From: Verrucomicrobiia bacterium
GTDB lineage: Bacteria; Verrucomicrobiota; Verrucomicrobiia; Limisphaerales; UBA9464
Direction of reading: 5' to 3'
Assembly (NCBI GenBank): GCA_019634635.1
Contig: JAHCBB010000012.1
Span: 1 to 64,000, forward strand
DNA length: 64,000 nucleotides
Shown: one piece after another, positions 38,008 through 49,911 of the stretch
Layout: each line of letters begins with the position of its first letter
Numbering within the stretch: position 1 is the first letter of the stretch
The notes under the pieces: generated by a model
What the model was told of the DNA's origin: nothing
Seen by the model: only the letters and a program-made list of their open reading frames with translations
Databases searched by the model: none
Made by a program: the position numbers and the translations under genes

Positions 38008-38101
38008 AGGACGCCGGCGTCCTCACACTTTTCCCGTCCGCGGGTGCGGCGGGAGTTAATTACCTGATAACACAATAAGATAACATCGCGATACCAACAG
38101 T
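38008..38101 (+). promoter_or_regulatory. AT-rich leader with palindrome before groES
   Basis: The 125-bp gap between dnaK and groES holds a perfect 16-bp palindrome AGGACGCCGGCGTCCT (38008-38023), then, in strong contrast to the GC-rich surroundings, a roughly 45-bp AT-rich run (about 38056-38100) containing TAAGATAAC. It is the only obvious AT-rich stretch near a start codon in this part of the window and is a likely promoter/leader for groESL. It lacks the CIRCE inverted repeat and a clear Shine-Dalgarno immediately before ATG 38102, so regulation by HrcA cannot be inferred. Confidence 0.4.
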
Positions 38102-38395
38102 ATGGCACTCAACGTGAAACCCCTCGGCGACCGCGTGCTCGTCGAGCTTGTCGAAGACAAGGAAGTGAAAAAGGGCGGAATCATCATCCCCGATACCGCC
38201 AAGGAGAAACCCACGGAGGGTCTCGTCCGGGCCCTCGGGACCGGAAAGACCGATGACGAAGGCAAGAAGATCCCCTTCGAAGTCAAGGTCGGCGACCGCG
38301 TGCTGGTCTCCAAGTACGGCGGCACCGAAATCAAGATTGATGGCAAGGAATACAAGATCTTCAGCTCGGACGACCTGATCGGCGTCGTCGAATAA
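38102..38395 (+). CDS. groES: Co-chaperonin GroES
   Basis: A 97-residue GroES (typical 95-100). Start [20 protein letters not shown]; the mobile loop is in [18 protein letters not shown], where the IIIP hydrophobic tripeptide contacts GroEL; then [19 protein letters not shown]. It caps the GroEL cavity and cooperates in ATP-driven folding. It is 51 bp upstream of groEL and downstream of dnaK on the same strand. Confidence 0.98.
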   Translation: MALNVKPLGDRVLVELVEDKEVKKGGIIIPDTAKEKPTEGLVRALGTGKTDDEGKKIPFEVKVGDRVLVSKYGGTEIKIDGKEYKIFSSDDLIGVVE

Positions 38396-38446
38396 GTCCC
38401 CAGGACCTTTTCAAACCTCAACCTGTAACTCGAAAGAAGAAGAACT

Positions 38447-40078
38447 ATGGCAGCCAAGCAACTCGTGTTCGATGAAAGCGCGCGCCAGCGCCTGCTCAAG
38501 GGTGTGGAACAGCTCGCAAAGGCCGTGAAGGCCACCCTGGGCCCGAAGGGCCGCAATGTGGTGATTGACAAGAAGTTCGGTTCCCCGACGGTCACCAAGG
38601 ACGGTGTCACCGTCGCCAAGGAGATCGAGCTGAGCGACCCCTACGAAAACATGGGCGCACAGATGGTCCGCGAGGTCGCCAGCAAGACCAGCGACTCCGC
38701 CGGCGACGGCACGACGACGGCGACCGTGCTCGCCGAGTCCATCTACCGGGAGGGCCTGAAGTTTGTGACCTCGGGCGGCAACCCCATCGGCATCCAGCGC
38801 GGCATCCAGAAGGCCGTCGAGGCCGCGGTGGATCACCTCGCCAAGATCGCCAAGAAGGTCAAGGACAAGGAGGAGATCAAGCAGGTGGCGACCGTCTCCG
38901 CCAACTGGGACACCACGATTGGCGAGATCATCGCCGACGCGATGGACAAGGTGGGCAAGGACGGCACAATCACCGTCGAGGAGGCCAAGTCCATCGAAAC
39001 CACGCTCGACGTCGTCGAGGGCATGCAGTTCGACAAGGGCTACCTGTCCCCGTACTTCGTGACGAATGCGGAGGCGATGCTGGCCAAACTCGAGGATGCC
39101 TACATCCTGATCTATGAGAAGAAGATCAGCTCGCTGAAGGATCTTCTCCCGCTCCTCGAAAAGGTGGCCAAGACCGGCAAGCCGCTGCTGGTGATCGCCG
39201 AGGAGGTCGAGGGGGAGGCCCTGGCGACCCTCGTGGTGAACAAGCTCCGTGGCACGATCAACGTGTGCGCGGTCAAGGCCCCGGGCTTCGGCGACCGCCG
39301 CAAGGCGATGCTGGAGGACATTGCGATCCTCACCGGCGGCAAGTGCCTCACGGAGGATCTCGGCATCAAGCTCGAGAATCTCGAGCTCTCCGACCTCGGC
39401 CGCGCCAAGAGCGTGGTGGTGGAGAAGGAAAACACCACCATCGTCGAGGGCAGCGGCAAGAGCTCCGAGATTCAGGGCCGGGTCAACCAGATCCGTCGCC
39501 AGATCGAGGAGACCACCAGTGACTACGACCGGGAGAAGCTGCAGGAGCGCCTGGCCAAGCTCGCCGGTGGCGTGGCGGTCATCCATGTCGGCGCCGCGAC
39601 CGAGACGGAGATGAAGGAGAAGAAGGCCCGTGTTGAAGACGCCCTGCACGCCACCCGTGCGGCCGTCGAGGAGGGCATCGTCGCCGGCGGCGGCGTCGCA
39701 CTCCTGCGCACCATCCCGGCCATCGAGGCCCTCAACCTCGCGGACCACGACGAGCGGATCGGCGTGGACATTGTCCGCCGCGCCGTGGAGTCCCCGCTGC
39801 GTGAACTGGCCCGCAATGCGGGCGTCGAAGGCAGCCTCATCGTCCAGGAGGTCAAGAAGCGCAAGGGCAACGACGGGTACAACGTGTCCACCGGTGCATA
39901 CGAAGACCTCGTCAAGGCCGGCGTGGTGGACCCGAAGAAGGTCACCCGCAGCGCCCTGCAGAACGCGAGCTCCATTGCGGGCCTGCTCCTGACCACGGAA
40001 TGCCTGATCACGGAGATTCCGGAGAAGAAGGAGAAGCCGGCGGCCGACCCGCATCACGGCGGCGGTATGGACTACTGA
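38447..40078 (+). CDS. groEL: Chaperonin GroEL (Hsp60)
   Basis: A 543-residue chaperonin. Motifs include [34 protein letters not shown] (ATP-binding DGTTT), the apical domain [21 protein letters not shown] and the Gly-rich C-terminal tail ending GGGMDY, a short version of the GGM tail. Length and motifs are those of an active group I chaperonin. It follows groES and is closed by a strong terminator. Confidence 0.98.
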   Translation: MAAKQLVFDESARQRLLKGVEQLAKAVKATLGPKGRNVVIDKKFGSPTVTKDGVTVAKEIELSDPYENMGAQMVREVASKTSDSAGDGTTTATVLAESIYREGLKFVTSGGNPIGIQRGIQKAVEAAVDHLAKIAKKVKDKEEIKQVATVSANWDTTIGEIIADAMDKVGKDGTITVEEAKSIETTLDVVEGMQFDKGYLSPYFVTNAEAMLAKLEDAYILIYEKKISSLKDLLPLLEKVAKTGKPLLVIAEEVEGEALATLVVNKLRGTINVCAVKAPGFGDRRKAMLEDIAILTGGKCLTEDLGIKLENLELSDLGRAKSVVVEKENTTIVEGSGKSSEIQGRVNQIRRQIEETTSDYDREKLQERLAKLAGGVAVIHVGAATETEMKEKKARVEDALHATRAAVEEGIVAGGGVALLRTIPAIEALNLADHDERIGVDIVRRAVESPLRELARNAGVEGSLIVQEVKKRKGNDGYNVSTGAYEDLVKAGVVDPKKVTRSALQNASSIAGLLLTTECLITEIPEKKEKPAADPHHGGGMDY

Positions 40079-40109
40079 GGTCTCCAGCACCCCGTTTGTC
40101 TCAGCATCC

Positions 40110-40146
40110 GGGCGGCGTCGCATTGGCGACGCCGCCCCTTTTTTTT
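40110..40146 (+). terminator. Intrinsic terminator after groEL
   Basis: A perfect 12-bp stem (GGGCGGCGTCGC / GCGACGCCGCCC, 40110-40121 and 40126-40137) with a 4-nt loop ATTG, followed by eight consecutive T residues (40139-40146). It lies 32 bp after the groEL stop on the plus strand and is the clearest rho-independent terminator in the window. Confidence 0.93.
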
Positions 40147-40214
40147 GACACGGGGGAGGGCAGCACCCCGCTTTGCGCTTGGCGCGCGGGCGGGGGTCTT
40201 CCCACCTTCCGACC

Positions 40215-40823
40215 GTGCGTCCGCTTCACGTCCGTTGGATCCTGCTCCTGGTGGTGATCGCGGCCAATGTGGCGGCCTGGCGGCTCTGGCGGTCCCGGCG
40301 CGCCCACGAGTTCGACCCGGCCTTCCAGGAGGCCGCGCGGCGCTACGCGATCTCCCCCGCGCTGATCAAGGCGGTGGCGTGGCAAGAGAGCCGGTTCGAT
40401 CCCGGAGCCCGGGGGCGCGCCGGAGAGATCGGCCTGATGCAACTGATGGAGGACGCGGCTCTCGAATGGGCGACGGCCAGCCGGGCGACGGGATTCGTCC
40501 ATGAGCATGCCTTTGATCCGGTGACCAACACGCTGGCCGGCGCCTACTATCTCTCCAAGCTGCTCCGTCGCTACACGAACACCGACGACCCCCTGCCCTA
40601 CGCTCTCGCCGACTACAACGCCGGACGCGGCAATGTGCTCCGGTGGATGCAGGGACCCGCGGCCACCAACAGCACCGAATTCCGGAGGGCCATCACCTTT
40701 CCCGCCACGCGCGCCTACATTGATGCCGTCACCGGGCGCTACCACGAATACCTCGGCACTCCTGAACACCGTGGCTTGCAGCAATTTCGGAAGGTGGGTG
40801 GGCGGGGAGGGATGGAGAATTGA
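40215..40823 (+). CDS. Lytic transglycosylase (SLT domain)
   Basis: About 202 residues from a GTG at 40215; an N-terminal signal anchor (RWILLLVVIAANVAAW) then leads into a soluble SLT domain. It carries the family core AVAWQESRFDPGARG (catalytic Glu in QES), GLMQLM, NTLAGAYYLSKLLRRY and YALADYNAGRGNVLRWM. It cleaves peptidoglycan between MurNAc and GlcNAc, forming anhydro-MurNAc. The last residues (KVGGRGGMEN) are encoded by a G-rich tract and may be a rearranged end. Located right after the groEL terminator. Confidence 0.9.
   Translation: MRPLHVRWILLLVVIAANVAAWRLWRSRRAHEFDPAFQEAARRYAISPALIKAVAWQESRFDPGARGRAGEIGLMQLMEDAALEWATASRATGFVHEHAFDPVTNTLAGAYYLSKLLRRYTNTDDPLPYALADYNAGRGNVLRWMQGPAATNSTEFRRAITFPATRAYIDAVTGRYHEYLGTPEHRGLQQFRKVGGRGGMEN
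40796..40811 (+). other. G-quadruplex-type sequence motif
   Basis: GGGTGGGCGGGGAGGG: four G-runs separated by single bases, meeting the standard G3+N1-7 pattern with the shortest possible loops. It lies in the last codons of the transglycosylase gene and is followed by further purine-rich sequence to about 40860, just before the gene fragment at 40855. Confidence 0.7.
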
Positions 40824-40854
40824 GGAGGAGGGAGTTGGGGGAGATTCGGTTTGC

Positions 40855-41319
40855 AGGGAAGATTCCTACAACCGCCCCACGCTTGACGACTCCGAGGTGC
40901 TGTCGAACCTCGCCAGCGTACCGGTGGGCAAGCCGTTCGCACTGGAGTTCCGCCTCCAGGCGGAAGCCCGCGCCGGCGACGAGGCCGCGGACTGGTGGGT
41001 GGTCTCCGACTTCTACAACACGGCCGGATACACCATGCAAAGCGCCACCCCGGGCGTGCAGATCGTTGAGATCACGCCCGTCGCCACACCGCGCCCGCGG
41101 CTCGGCCTTCGGCGCCTGCCCGGCGGTTTTCAGATCTACACGGCCGATGACCCGGGCGGGGACGTGTTTCTGATCGAGTTTTCGGAGGACTTTTCGGGCT
41201 GGGATGAACTCGGTGTGCTTGCCCTGGCCGGCAACGAATGGCGGCTCGACGTGTCCCCGGCCCCGCCGCCCATCGCCCGCTTCTTCCGCGCGATCCGCCG
41301 GCAGATTGCGGAACCATAG
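40855..41319 (+). pseudogene. 3' fragment of a secreted protein gene
   Basis: The frame from about 40855 encodes protein-like sequence without a plausible start: EDSYNRPTLDDSEVL, PFALEFRLQAEARAGDEAAD, a beta-rich segment GVQIVEITPVATPRPRLGLR and a terminal unit FLIEFSEDFSGWDELGVLAL... ending FFRAIRRQIAEP before the stop. Such an ending, a beta domain closing with FFR(A/V), is common to the C-terminal module of long secreted Verrucomicrobial proteins. With no start codon or signal sequence, it looks like the remnant of a longer gene whose 5' part was deleted at the purine-rich junction upstream. Confidence 0.55.
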
Positions 41320-41826
41320 CTGGAGTCCGGTGACGCTGGGGCCTGCCCGCTGAGTCGCGCGTGGAAGCGTGGAGCTTGGGATCTTCGCACCCTGGAACAA
41401 TACGTTCCAGAGATCATCCGCCCGGCCGTTTCCATGGGGAAATCTCGAACCAATTCAAGTTGAAACCTCGGGATCGGCGGAGGTGGAAATGGACCCGAAC
41501 TGCCCCGGGTCCACCGGGTGCGGCTGGAAGCTGAACGACGCCCCGTTCACTGCCTCTGAACCTCCGAGGGAGTCGCCCCCCCCGAGTTCCCGGGGCACCC
41601 GGCGGGAAATCTCCTCTCCTCCCGACCGTGGATGCATCGGCGGTGATCAACCTGCCGACCGGGGGATGCAGGCCCTTGAGGAGGGGGCCGAGCCCCGTCG
41701 CCCGAAACCGCCACGGACCGCTGCGCTTCCCTTCGTGGTCGGCCAGGTCCGGGGGCAGGCGGGCGCCACGCCATGGCACCCGTGCATGGAGGCGGAGGGG
41801 CGGTTTCCGGAGGGACTTCTGGAAGT
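41320..41826. other. Intergenic stretch without a recognisable gene
   Basis: About 500 bases between the gene fragment and the stop of the sugar permease (minus strand). Several frames are open on both strands, but none resembles a protein. The sequence is rich in Pro/Ser/Arg codons in every frame, as random GC-rich DNA is. No terminator or repeat was recognised. Confidence 0.45.
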
Positions 41827-42752
41827 TCACGCAGCCTGGTGCCGGCGGACGTCGAGGTACACCGCGGTGAGGATCACCGCCCCCTTGATGACATACTGCA
41901 GCGAAAAATGCACCCCGGCCTGGTTGAGCCCCTTGTCGAGGATGCCGATGATGATGGCCCCCAGCAACGTTCCCGGCAGGGTGCCCGTGCCCCCGGTAAA
42001 GCTGGTCCCTCCCACGACCACCGCCGCGATGGCATTCAGTTCAAATCCCTGCCCCGATCCGGGCTCTGCCGAGTACAATTGGGAGGCGTGGATGAGTCCC
42101 GCCAGTCCGGCCAGGAGCGAGCAGAGCACATAGACCACGGTCTCGTTTCGAGCGAGCCGGATGCCCGTAAACCGGGCGGCCTCCCGGTTCCCGCCGATGG
42201 CGTACAGGTGCTGGCCGAAGGCGGTCCGGTGCAGGAGCACCCCGGTGACCACAAACGCCCCCAGCATCAGCAGCACTGGCACGGGAATCAGGTCGAACAC
42301 CCGCGCGTTTCCCATCGCAAGGAAGACGCGCTCCTGATTGGGAACCGGCAGCGGACGCCCCTCGTTGAAGCGCAGGGCGAGTCCCCGGGCGACGAGCATC
42401 GTGGCCAGCGTGATGATGAACGGGGGCATGCGGGTCCGTGAGGCACACAGCCCGTTGATCCATCCGAACAGTCCGGCAACCGCCAACCCGCACAATGCGG
42501 CAGCGACCCAGCCGGCCGGAATCAGCACCGCAACGGCCACCGTCCCGACCAGGGCCACCACCGCCCCCACGCTGAGGTCAATCCCTCCAATGAGGATCAC
42601 CAGCGTCAGCCCGAAGGCCAGGATGGCATTGACGGCAATCTGCTGGACAAGATCCAGCAGGTTGGCCGGCGTGAGGAACCGCCCATCCGGCACCCACAAG
42701 GCCATGATGCCGGTCAGGGCCACGATGGCCATCAACAGGGGCAGCGTTCGTT

Positions 42753-42756
<4 letters not shown>
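41827..42756 (-). CDS. Sugar ABC transporter permease (RbsC-like)
   Basis: A 309-residue membrane protein of the ribose/xylose/galactose permease family, with about eight to ten helices. The conserved loop GGIDLSVGAVVALVGTVAVAV is near residues 60-80, and ALCGLAVAGLFGWINGLC and ITLATMLVARGLALRF follow. GGTSFTGGTGTLPGTLLGA is the EAA-like coupling loop for RbsA. Its start overlaps the ATPase stop by 4 bp, so the two are coupled. Forms the membrane channel of the importer; substrate not defined by sequence. Confidence 0.9.
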
Positions 42757-44267
<1,511 letters not shown>

Positions 44268-44329
44268 GTGCGGGCCCGGAGTGCCGTCACCGCGGGTGCG
44301 GATCCGATGGGAATCGCCGGGAGGCGGTA

Positions 44330-45442
44330 TCAACGATCGGCGGCCAACCCGGGCGCACGGGCCATTCGGAACTCCGGTCGCTGCTTCGCGTTGCTGGCGC
44401 CGGGTGGAGTGCCAGGGATTGCATCGGCATTCTCCCGGGTGATGAGCCGGACCGGGATCTGGACGTCCTTGTCCACTGGTTTCCCCGCCAGGTGCTCGTA
44501 CGCCTTCTCCGCAGCCACCCGTCCGATCTCCCGGGGAAACTGCGCCGACGTCGAATGGAGACGGCCGGCCTTCACCGCCGCGACGCCCTCGCGGGAGCCG
44601 TCCACGGTGACCACGGTCACCTGGCCGCTTTTTCCGGCGGACTCAATGGCGGAAAGGCACCCGAGCGCGCTGGGATCGTTGATGGGAAAAACGGCGTTGA
44701 GGTCCGGGAATCGCGCCAGCAGGTCCCGCATCACCGGGCGGGCGCCCTCGGTGGTCCCCTTCCCTTCCTGGACGTCCAGGATGCGCATCTCCGGATGGCG
44801 GGCGGCCTCCGCACGGAATCCGGCCACACGGTCAATGCAGGCCTTGTTCACGGAAAGATGGAGAATCACCACCCGGGCGCCGGGATTCACCCGCGCGAGG
44901 GCCTCACAGGCGAGCCGCCCGGCCTCGACGTTGTCGCTTGCCACCTGGCAGAGGACGAGCTCTGGATCGCTGACCGGGGCGTCCACGATGAGGGCCGGAA
45001 CACTCCTTCGCCGGGCCTCCATGAGGCTGCCTTTGATGCCCTCCCAGTTGACCGGGTTGACGAAAATCGCGGCGGGCTGTTGTTGCAGGACATCCGCGAT
45101 GTCATTTTTCTGCTTCAGGCTGTTGAACTGCGCGTCGAGCGTCACCAACCGGTCCCCGTTGGCCTCGATCACCTGACGCAGGCCCTCGTTCAGATCCACG
45201 AAGAAGGGATTGTTCATCGTTTGGAAGCTGACGGCGAACAGGCGTCCACCGCCCGACCCCGGTGCGGCACCCTCATCGGGTGGACGGCCGCAGCCGGCAC
45301 CCGTCGCCAGCAGGACACCTGCGAGGACGCCGGCCAGCCATCCGGGACTCGAAGCGGCCGGCCCGGGTTGCGCAGGCGATGAACCTGCGTCGGTGGCCCC
45401 GGCGACGTGAAAGAAACGATGAAGCGTCTGGAATCGGCTCAT
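44330..45442 (-). CDS. Sugar-binding lipoprotein of ABC importer (RbsB-like)
   Basis: About 370 residues. A lipoprotein signal (LAGVLAGVLLATGAGC, lipobox GAGC) gives a membrane-anchored protein. The mature part is a type-I periplasmic-binding fold: FAVSFQTMNNPFFVDLNEGL (ligand-binding Asn/Phe segment), LDAQFNSLKQKNDIADVL, IFVNPVNWEGI, ILDVQEGKGTTEGARPVMRDLL and AVFPINDPSALG. These match RbsB-type ribose/autoinducer-2/allose binders. It is the first gene of a three-gene import operon. Start at ATG 45442 (MSRF) or in-frame 45454. Ligand unknown. Confidence 0.9.
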   Translation of the reverse strand: MSRFQTLHRFFHVAGATDAGSSPAQPGPAASSPGWLAGVLAGVLLATGAGCGRPPDEGAAPGSGGGRLFAVSFQTMNNPFFVDLNEGLRQVIEANGDRLVTLDAQFNSLKQKNDIADVLQQQPAAIFVNPVNWEGIKGSLMEARRRSVPALIVDAPVSDPELVLCQVASDNVEAGRLACEALARVNPGARVVILHLSVNKACIDRVAGFRAEAARHPEMRILDVQEGKGTTEGARPVMRDLLARFPDLNAVFPINDPSALGCLSAIESAGKSGQVTVVTVDGSREGVAAVKAGRLHSTSAQFPREIGRVAAEKAYEHLAGKPVDKDVQIPVRLITRENADAIPGTPPGASNAKQRPEFRMARAPGLAADR

Positions 45443-45802
45443 GGCGCAAACCAACGGGGTGCAAAACGGGCGTACCCAAGACCAGACAACGTTCTGCCCG
45501 CATATGTCGAGCGCGGATCATGTCCAACGTCAGAAACCGCACATTCGGCAGTCGGTGGCCGACAGGAACCCCCAATTGACCTGTCCCCAAGTCGTCCTCG
45601 CGCACGGCCTCCGCCCATGGATCCAGCCCATGCTCCCGCATCTGTCGCGCGATCTTCAGCGGTCCCCGACCCCCAGTGTTGGGCCACCGGCATGGTCAGC
45701 GCCTCCGCTGCGGTCGGCCCGGTGCCCCCTGGTTGACCACGGACTGCCGAGAATTGCAGGTTTCACGCTGGCATTCCCGACCACAGCGGGTAGTTGAACG
45801 TC
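45443..45802. other. Intergenic region between divergent genes, with possible coding fragment
   Basis: A 360-base gap between the minus-strand importer operon and the plus-strand DUF1549 gene; promoters for both should lie here but no strong -35/-10 pair was identified. On the minus strand (about 45470-45650) there is protein-like sequence, including MREHGLDPWAEAVREDDLG and NVRFLTLDMIRARHMRAER, with few signs of a gene start. It may be the remnant of a gene I cannot identify. Confidence 0.35.
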
Positions 45803-48256
45803 ATGCCGTCGGGCCGTTGGTGGTTGCTGATCTGCCTGCTGGGCTCCGGCCCGGCAGTCGCGATCGCCAACGAGCACCCGGATCCCGGGCGCCACTGGGC
45901 CTTCGAGCCGGTTGCGGACCCGGCGATCCCCGACACCCGGGACCGGATCTGGCCGCGGAACGCCGCGGACCGGTTCATCCTCGCCCGCCTCGAATCGGAA
46001 GGATTGCGCCCATCCCCGGAGGCGGAACGCGCGGACTGGTTGCGACGGGTCACACTCGACCTCACCGGATTACCCCCGTCCTCAGAGGCCACCGCTGATT
46101 TCGTGACCGACCCGGGTCCGGACGCCGCGGAACGGCTCGTGGACCGGTTGCTGGCGTCGCCCCATTACGGGGAGCGCTGGGCACAACCGTGGCTGGATGT
46201 GGTGCGATACGCCGACACCCACGGATTCGAGGTGAACACGGAGCGCCCCAATGCCTGGCCCTACCGGGACTATGTGATCCGGGCCCTCAACCGGGACACG
46301 CCCTACGGACAGTTCGTGCGGGATCAGTTGTGCGGGGACCTGACTGGCGAGGATGCGGCCACCGGATTTCTGGTCACGGCCTCGGTGTTGCTGCCCGGTC
46401 AGATCGGAAAAGACGAGCCCTCGATCCGACTGGCCCGCCAGGATGCCCTTGACGAGATCGTCGTAAACGCCGCGCAAACCTTTCTCGCGCTCAGCCTCGG
46501 ATGCGCCCGATGTCATGACCACAAGTTTGATCCGGTGTCCCAGCGCGAATACTTCGCCTTCCAGGCCTTCTTCGCCGGCGTCGAATACGAGGACCGGGAC
46601 CTCCGTGATCCCGAGGCTGAGGAGCGCCGGGCCGCGATGGAGAAGGCGCGGGACCGGATCGCCATGTTGGAACGTCGGATGACCCGGCATGTGCCGGCGG
46701 CGGGCCCGGGCGGGGAACGGGTTTCGGTGAACGGCCGCCTCAACATTGAGCGCTTCGCACCGGTGAAGGCCCGGCGCCTGCGCTTTGCCATTCACGAGAC
46801 CAACTCTCTGGAGCCCTGTCTTGACGAACTGGAGGTGCTGGATGTTGACGACGTCAACGTCGGCGCGGAAGCCGCCGGGGCGCGCGCCACGTCCTCGGGA
46901 GACACCGTGGTGGCCGACCGTCACGCACTACACCACATCAACGACGGCCGGTATGGCAATGCGAGGAGCTGGATGTCCAGTGAGAAGGGTCGCGGCTGGG
47001 TGACGCTGGAACTCCCGGTGGAGACTGTCGTGGATCGGGTGATCTGGGGACGCGACCGGCAAGGGCAGTTTGATGACCGGTTGCCCACGCGATACACGGT
47101 TGAGGTTGATTCCGGGGGAGGCGATTGGATCGTGGTCGCCGATTCCGGGGATCGGGCGCCATTCCTCGCCGGCACCAATCCCCCCGACCCGTTTTCCGGG
47201 GTGGCTCCCGAGGCGGCACCCCTCATCCGGGAGCGCCAGAAGCTCGAGGCGACCGTGCGCAGGCTCAGCATCGGCCAGCGGGCCTTCGCGGGAGTTTTCC
47301 GGGCGCCGGACACGATCCGGTTGCTGAAGCGGGGAGATCCGGAGCAACCGGGTGAGGAGATCCGCCCGGCTGCGCCCGCGGTCCTCGGAGATTGCCATCT
47401 GCCCGCCGAGGCCCCGGAGCCGCTGCGTCGCCAAACCCTCGCCGACTGGCTGACCAATCCGGCGCATCCCCTCACCGCGCGGGTGATGGTCAACCGTGTG
47501 TGGCAGGGCCATTTCGGTGTCGGGTTGGTGTCCACTCCCGGCGACTTCGGACGGAATGGGGACCGGCCCAGCCATCCGGAACTGCTCGACTGGCTGGCGA
47601 ACGAATTCCTGCGGACCGGTGGCTCGATCAAGCATCTGCACCGGCTGCTGGTGTTGTCGGCAACCTACCGGCAGTCTTCGGCAGACAACCCGCGCGCGCG
47701 CGCGAAGGATGCCGACTGCCGGTGGCTTTGGCGCTTTCCGTCGAGGCGCATGGAGGCGGAGATGCTGCGCGACAGCATGCTCGCGACCGCCGGGAACCTC
47801 AACGCCACGATGTACGGTCCGGGTTTCGACCTGTTCGACCAGCGCGGCGGATTGAGCGGGTTCAAGGCGGTGGAGTCGTTCACCGACAGCGGACTCCGGC
47901 GGATGGTGTACGCCCACAAGGTCCGCAGGGAACCTGAGGCCGTGTTCGGCGCATTCGACTGTCCCGACGCCGGACAAAGCACGCCGCGGCGGCGGGAATC
48001 CACGACGCCAATCCAGGCGCTGAACCTGTTCAACAGCCGTTTCACCGCCGATCAGGCGGCCGCATTTGGCCGGCGTCTCCGCACCGAGGCGGGCGAGGAT
48101 CCAACGGCGCAGGTGCGTCACGCGTACCGGCTTGCCCTCGGGCGCGACCCGACGCCCGGGGAGGTGGCCGACGCCGAGCCCGTGGTCCGCCAACACGGCC
48201 CCGAGCCGCTGTGCCGGGCCCTGTTCAACGCCAACGAGTACCTGTTCCTTCCATGA
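45803..48256 (+). CDS. DUF1549/DUF1553 protein, secreted
   Basis: About 817 residues from ATG 45803, with a signal peptide ([15 protein letters not shown]). The mature N-terminal half is DUF1549: [43 protein letters not shown] and a heme-type motif CARCHDHK (about 234-241). The middle (about 310-440) is a beta-rich discoidin-like insertion. The C-terminal half is DUF1553: [32 protein letters not shown] turn, [17 protein letters not shown] and [19 protein letters not shown]. Such proteins pair with DUF1501 partners and are abundant in Planctomycetes/Verrucomicrobia; their role is unknown. The usual N-terminal PSCyt1 cytochrome is absent. Coupled to the next gene by a 4-bp overlap. Confidence 0.9.
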   Translation: MPSGRWWLLICLLGSGPAVAIANEHPDPGRHWAFEPVADPAIPDTRDRIWPRNAADRFILARLESEGLRPSPEAERADWLRRVTLDLTGLPPSSEATADFVTDPGPDAAERLVDRLLASPHYGERWAQPWLDVVRYADTHGFEVNTERPNAWPYRDYVIRALNRDTPYGQFVRDQLCGDLTGEDAATGFLVTASVLLPGQIGKDEPSIRLARQDALDEIVVNAAQTFLALSLGCARCHDHKFDPVSQREYFAFQAFFAGVEYEDRDLRDPEAEERRAAMEKARDRIAMLERRMTRHVPAAGPGGERVSVNGRLNIERFAPVKARRLRFAIHETNSLEPCLDELEVLDVDDVNVGAEAAGARATSSGDTVVADRHALHHINDGRYGNARSWMSSEKGRGWVTLELPVETVVDRVIWGRDRQGQFDDRLPTRYTVEVDSGGGDWIVVADSGDRAPFLAGTNPPDPFSGVAPEAAPLIRERQKLEATVRRLSIGQRAFAGVFRAPDTIRLLKRGDPEQPGEEIRPAAPAVLGDCHLPAEAPEPLRRQTLADWLTNPAHPLTARVMVNRVWQGHFGVGLVSTPGDFGRNGDRPSHPELLDWLANEFLRTGGSIKHLHRLLVLSATYRQSSADNPRARAKDADCRWLWRFPSRRMEAEMLRDSMLATAGNLNATMYGPGFDLFDQRGGLSGFKAVESFTDSGLRRMVYAHKVRREPEAVFGAFDCPDAGQSTPRRRESTTPIQALNLFNSRFTADQAAAFGRRLRTEAGEDPTAQVRHAYRLALGRDPTPGEVADAEPVVRQHGPEPLCRALFNANEYLFLP

Positions 48257-49725
48257 ACGGAGATCTCCTGAGTCTCCTGCCCCCGGGACGCCGATTGCTG
48301 GACCGGCGGGGGTTCCTGTCCGGAACCGCCACCACGATGGGATCCATGGCCCTCACCGCGCTGCTTCAAAGGGACGGGCTGCTTGCGGGGAACGTGCCGG
48401 TGATGGATGCGGCACGCCCCCTGGCCCCCCGACCACCGCCCACACCGGCACCGGCGAGAAATCTGGTGATGATTTTTTGCGCAGGTGCGGTCAGCCAGCT
48501 GGAGACTTGGGACTACAAGCCGGAGCTGATCCGCCAGGACGGCAAACCGCTGGCTGGGGGGCCGCCCGTGACCTTTCAGGGACCGGCCGGTGAACTCGCG
48601 CAACCGCAATACCCGTTCCGCCGGCACGGCGGGACGGGCAAATGGGTTTCCGACCTCATCCCCCATCTCGCGGCACTGACGGACGAGATCGCCTTCATTC
48701 ATTCCCTCACCAGCAAATCCAACACCCATGGTCCCGCGGAGAATTTTCTCTCAACCGGGACGGTGTTGGACGGTTTTCCAAGCCTGGGTGCGTGGGTCAG
48801 TTATGCCCTGGGCAGCGCCAGCCAGGACCTGCCGGCCTACGTGGCCATCCCCGATCCGAGGGGTGTTCCCCAGGCGGGCGCCAACAACTGGGGCCCCGGA
48901 TTCCTCCCGGCGGTGTTCCAGGGCACGCCCATGAGCACGACCAGTCCCGTGCGGCATCTGACGCCGCCGCCGGGAACATCGTCGGAGGCCGATGCCGCCG
49001 CACGGGGACTGCTGCAGCGCATGAATGCCCGGCACCTCGAACACCATCCGGAAGATGGCCGGCTTGCTGCGAGGATCGCCAGCTACGAACTCGCGGCCCG
49101 GATGCAGTTGCGGGTCCCCGGAATTCTCGACCTGTCGGGCGAACCGGCACACGTGCTGCGCCTGTATGGTGCCGACGACACCGCAAACCCCACCAAGGCC
49201 GCCTTCGCCCGCAACTGCATCCTGGCGCGACGCCTGGTCGAGCGGGGCGTTCGCATGGTTCAACTCTTCAACGGCGCCTACGCCAGCGGTGGCGAGCTCA
49301 ACTGGGACGGGCACAACAAGCTCAGGGAACAGTACGACCGTCATGCGGCCATTCTGGACCAGCCGGCCGCGGCCCTGATCCGCGACCTCGGCCAGCGCGG
49401 GCTGCTGGAAGACACCGTGGTGGTGTGGTGCACCGAGTTTGGACGGATGCCCATGTTCCAGAAGGGATCCCGGGGACGGGACCACAATCCGGACGGCTTC
49501 ACGTGCTGGCTGACGGGCGCCGGAGTGCGTCCCGGGGTCAGCATCGGGCGCACGGACGACCTGGGGCGCCGGGCCGTCGAGGACGTGCTGAGCCTTTATG
49601 ACTTCAACGCCACGATCCTCCACCTCCTGGGACTCGACCACGAACAACTGACCTTCGAGCACAACGGCATCCAGCGCCGGCTGACCAATGTGGAGGGTGA
49701 GATCATCCGCGGCGTGCTGGCCTGA
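48253..49725 (+). CDS. DUF1501 protein, Tat-exported
   Basis: A 490-residue protein beginning inside the previous gene (ATGA). A Tat-like leader ([23 protein letters not shown]) precedes the alkaline-phosphatase-like fold of DUF1501: [26 protein letters not shown] (strand with active-site region), [37 protein letters not shown] near residues 400-420, with metal-binding-type residues (DHNPDGF). Paired DUF1549-DUF1501 genes are a recurring two-gene unit whose substrate is unknown, often proposed to act on sulfated or complex polysaccharide; that link is only by analogy. Confidence 0.9.
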   Translation: MNGDLLSLLPPGRRLLDRRGFLSGTATTMGSMALTALLQRDGLLAGNVPVMDAARPLAPRPPPTPAPARNLVMIFCAGAVSQLETWDYKPELIRQDGKPLAGGPPVTFQGPAGELAQPQYPFRRHGGTGKWVSDLIPHLAALTDEIAFIHSLTSKSNTHGPAENFLSTGTVLDGFPSLGAWVSYALGSASQDLPAYVAIPDPRGVPQAGANNWGPGFLPAVFQGTPMSTTSPVRHLTPPPGTSSEADAAARGLLQRMNARHLEHHPEDGRLAARIASYELAARMQLRVPGILDLSGEPAHVLRLYGADDTANPTKAAFARNCILARRLVERGVRMVQLFNGAYASGGELNWDGHNKLREQYDRHAAILDQPAAALIRDLGQRGLLEDTVVVWCTEFGRMPMFQKGSRGRDHNPDGFTCWLTGAGVRPGVSIGRTDDLGRRAVEDVLSLYDFNATILHLLGLDHEQLTFEHNGIQRRLTNVEGEIIRGVLA

Positions 49726-49911
49726 CCGCTTTCCCTCCTGCAAATCCCCAGTCCCGAATGCCACGCGCAGGACTTCGGACCCGAAGCAGGTCGCCGTCCG
49801 GGAGCCTGCGGATCCGCGAACACACACGCAAACGCGCATGCTTGTCAGGTTCGAAGACTGAAACCAGTCTCGTCCGCGGAGCCTCCGCTGCCGCCTGCGC
49901 TCCCTGCCGAG

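Noticed and set aside
37977..38101. CIRCE element or sigma-32 promoter before dnaK/groES
   Set aside because: No TTAGCACTC-N9-GAGTGCTAA inverted repeat and no convincing CTTGAAA/CCCCAT-type pair was found.
49840..49880. tRNA-like GGTTCGAAG sequence
   Set aside because: No acceptor stem, anticodon arm or CCA-compatible end around it; it is intergenic DNA.
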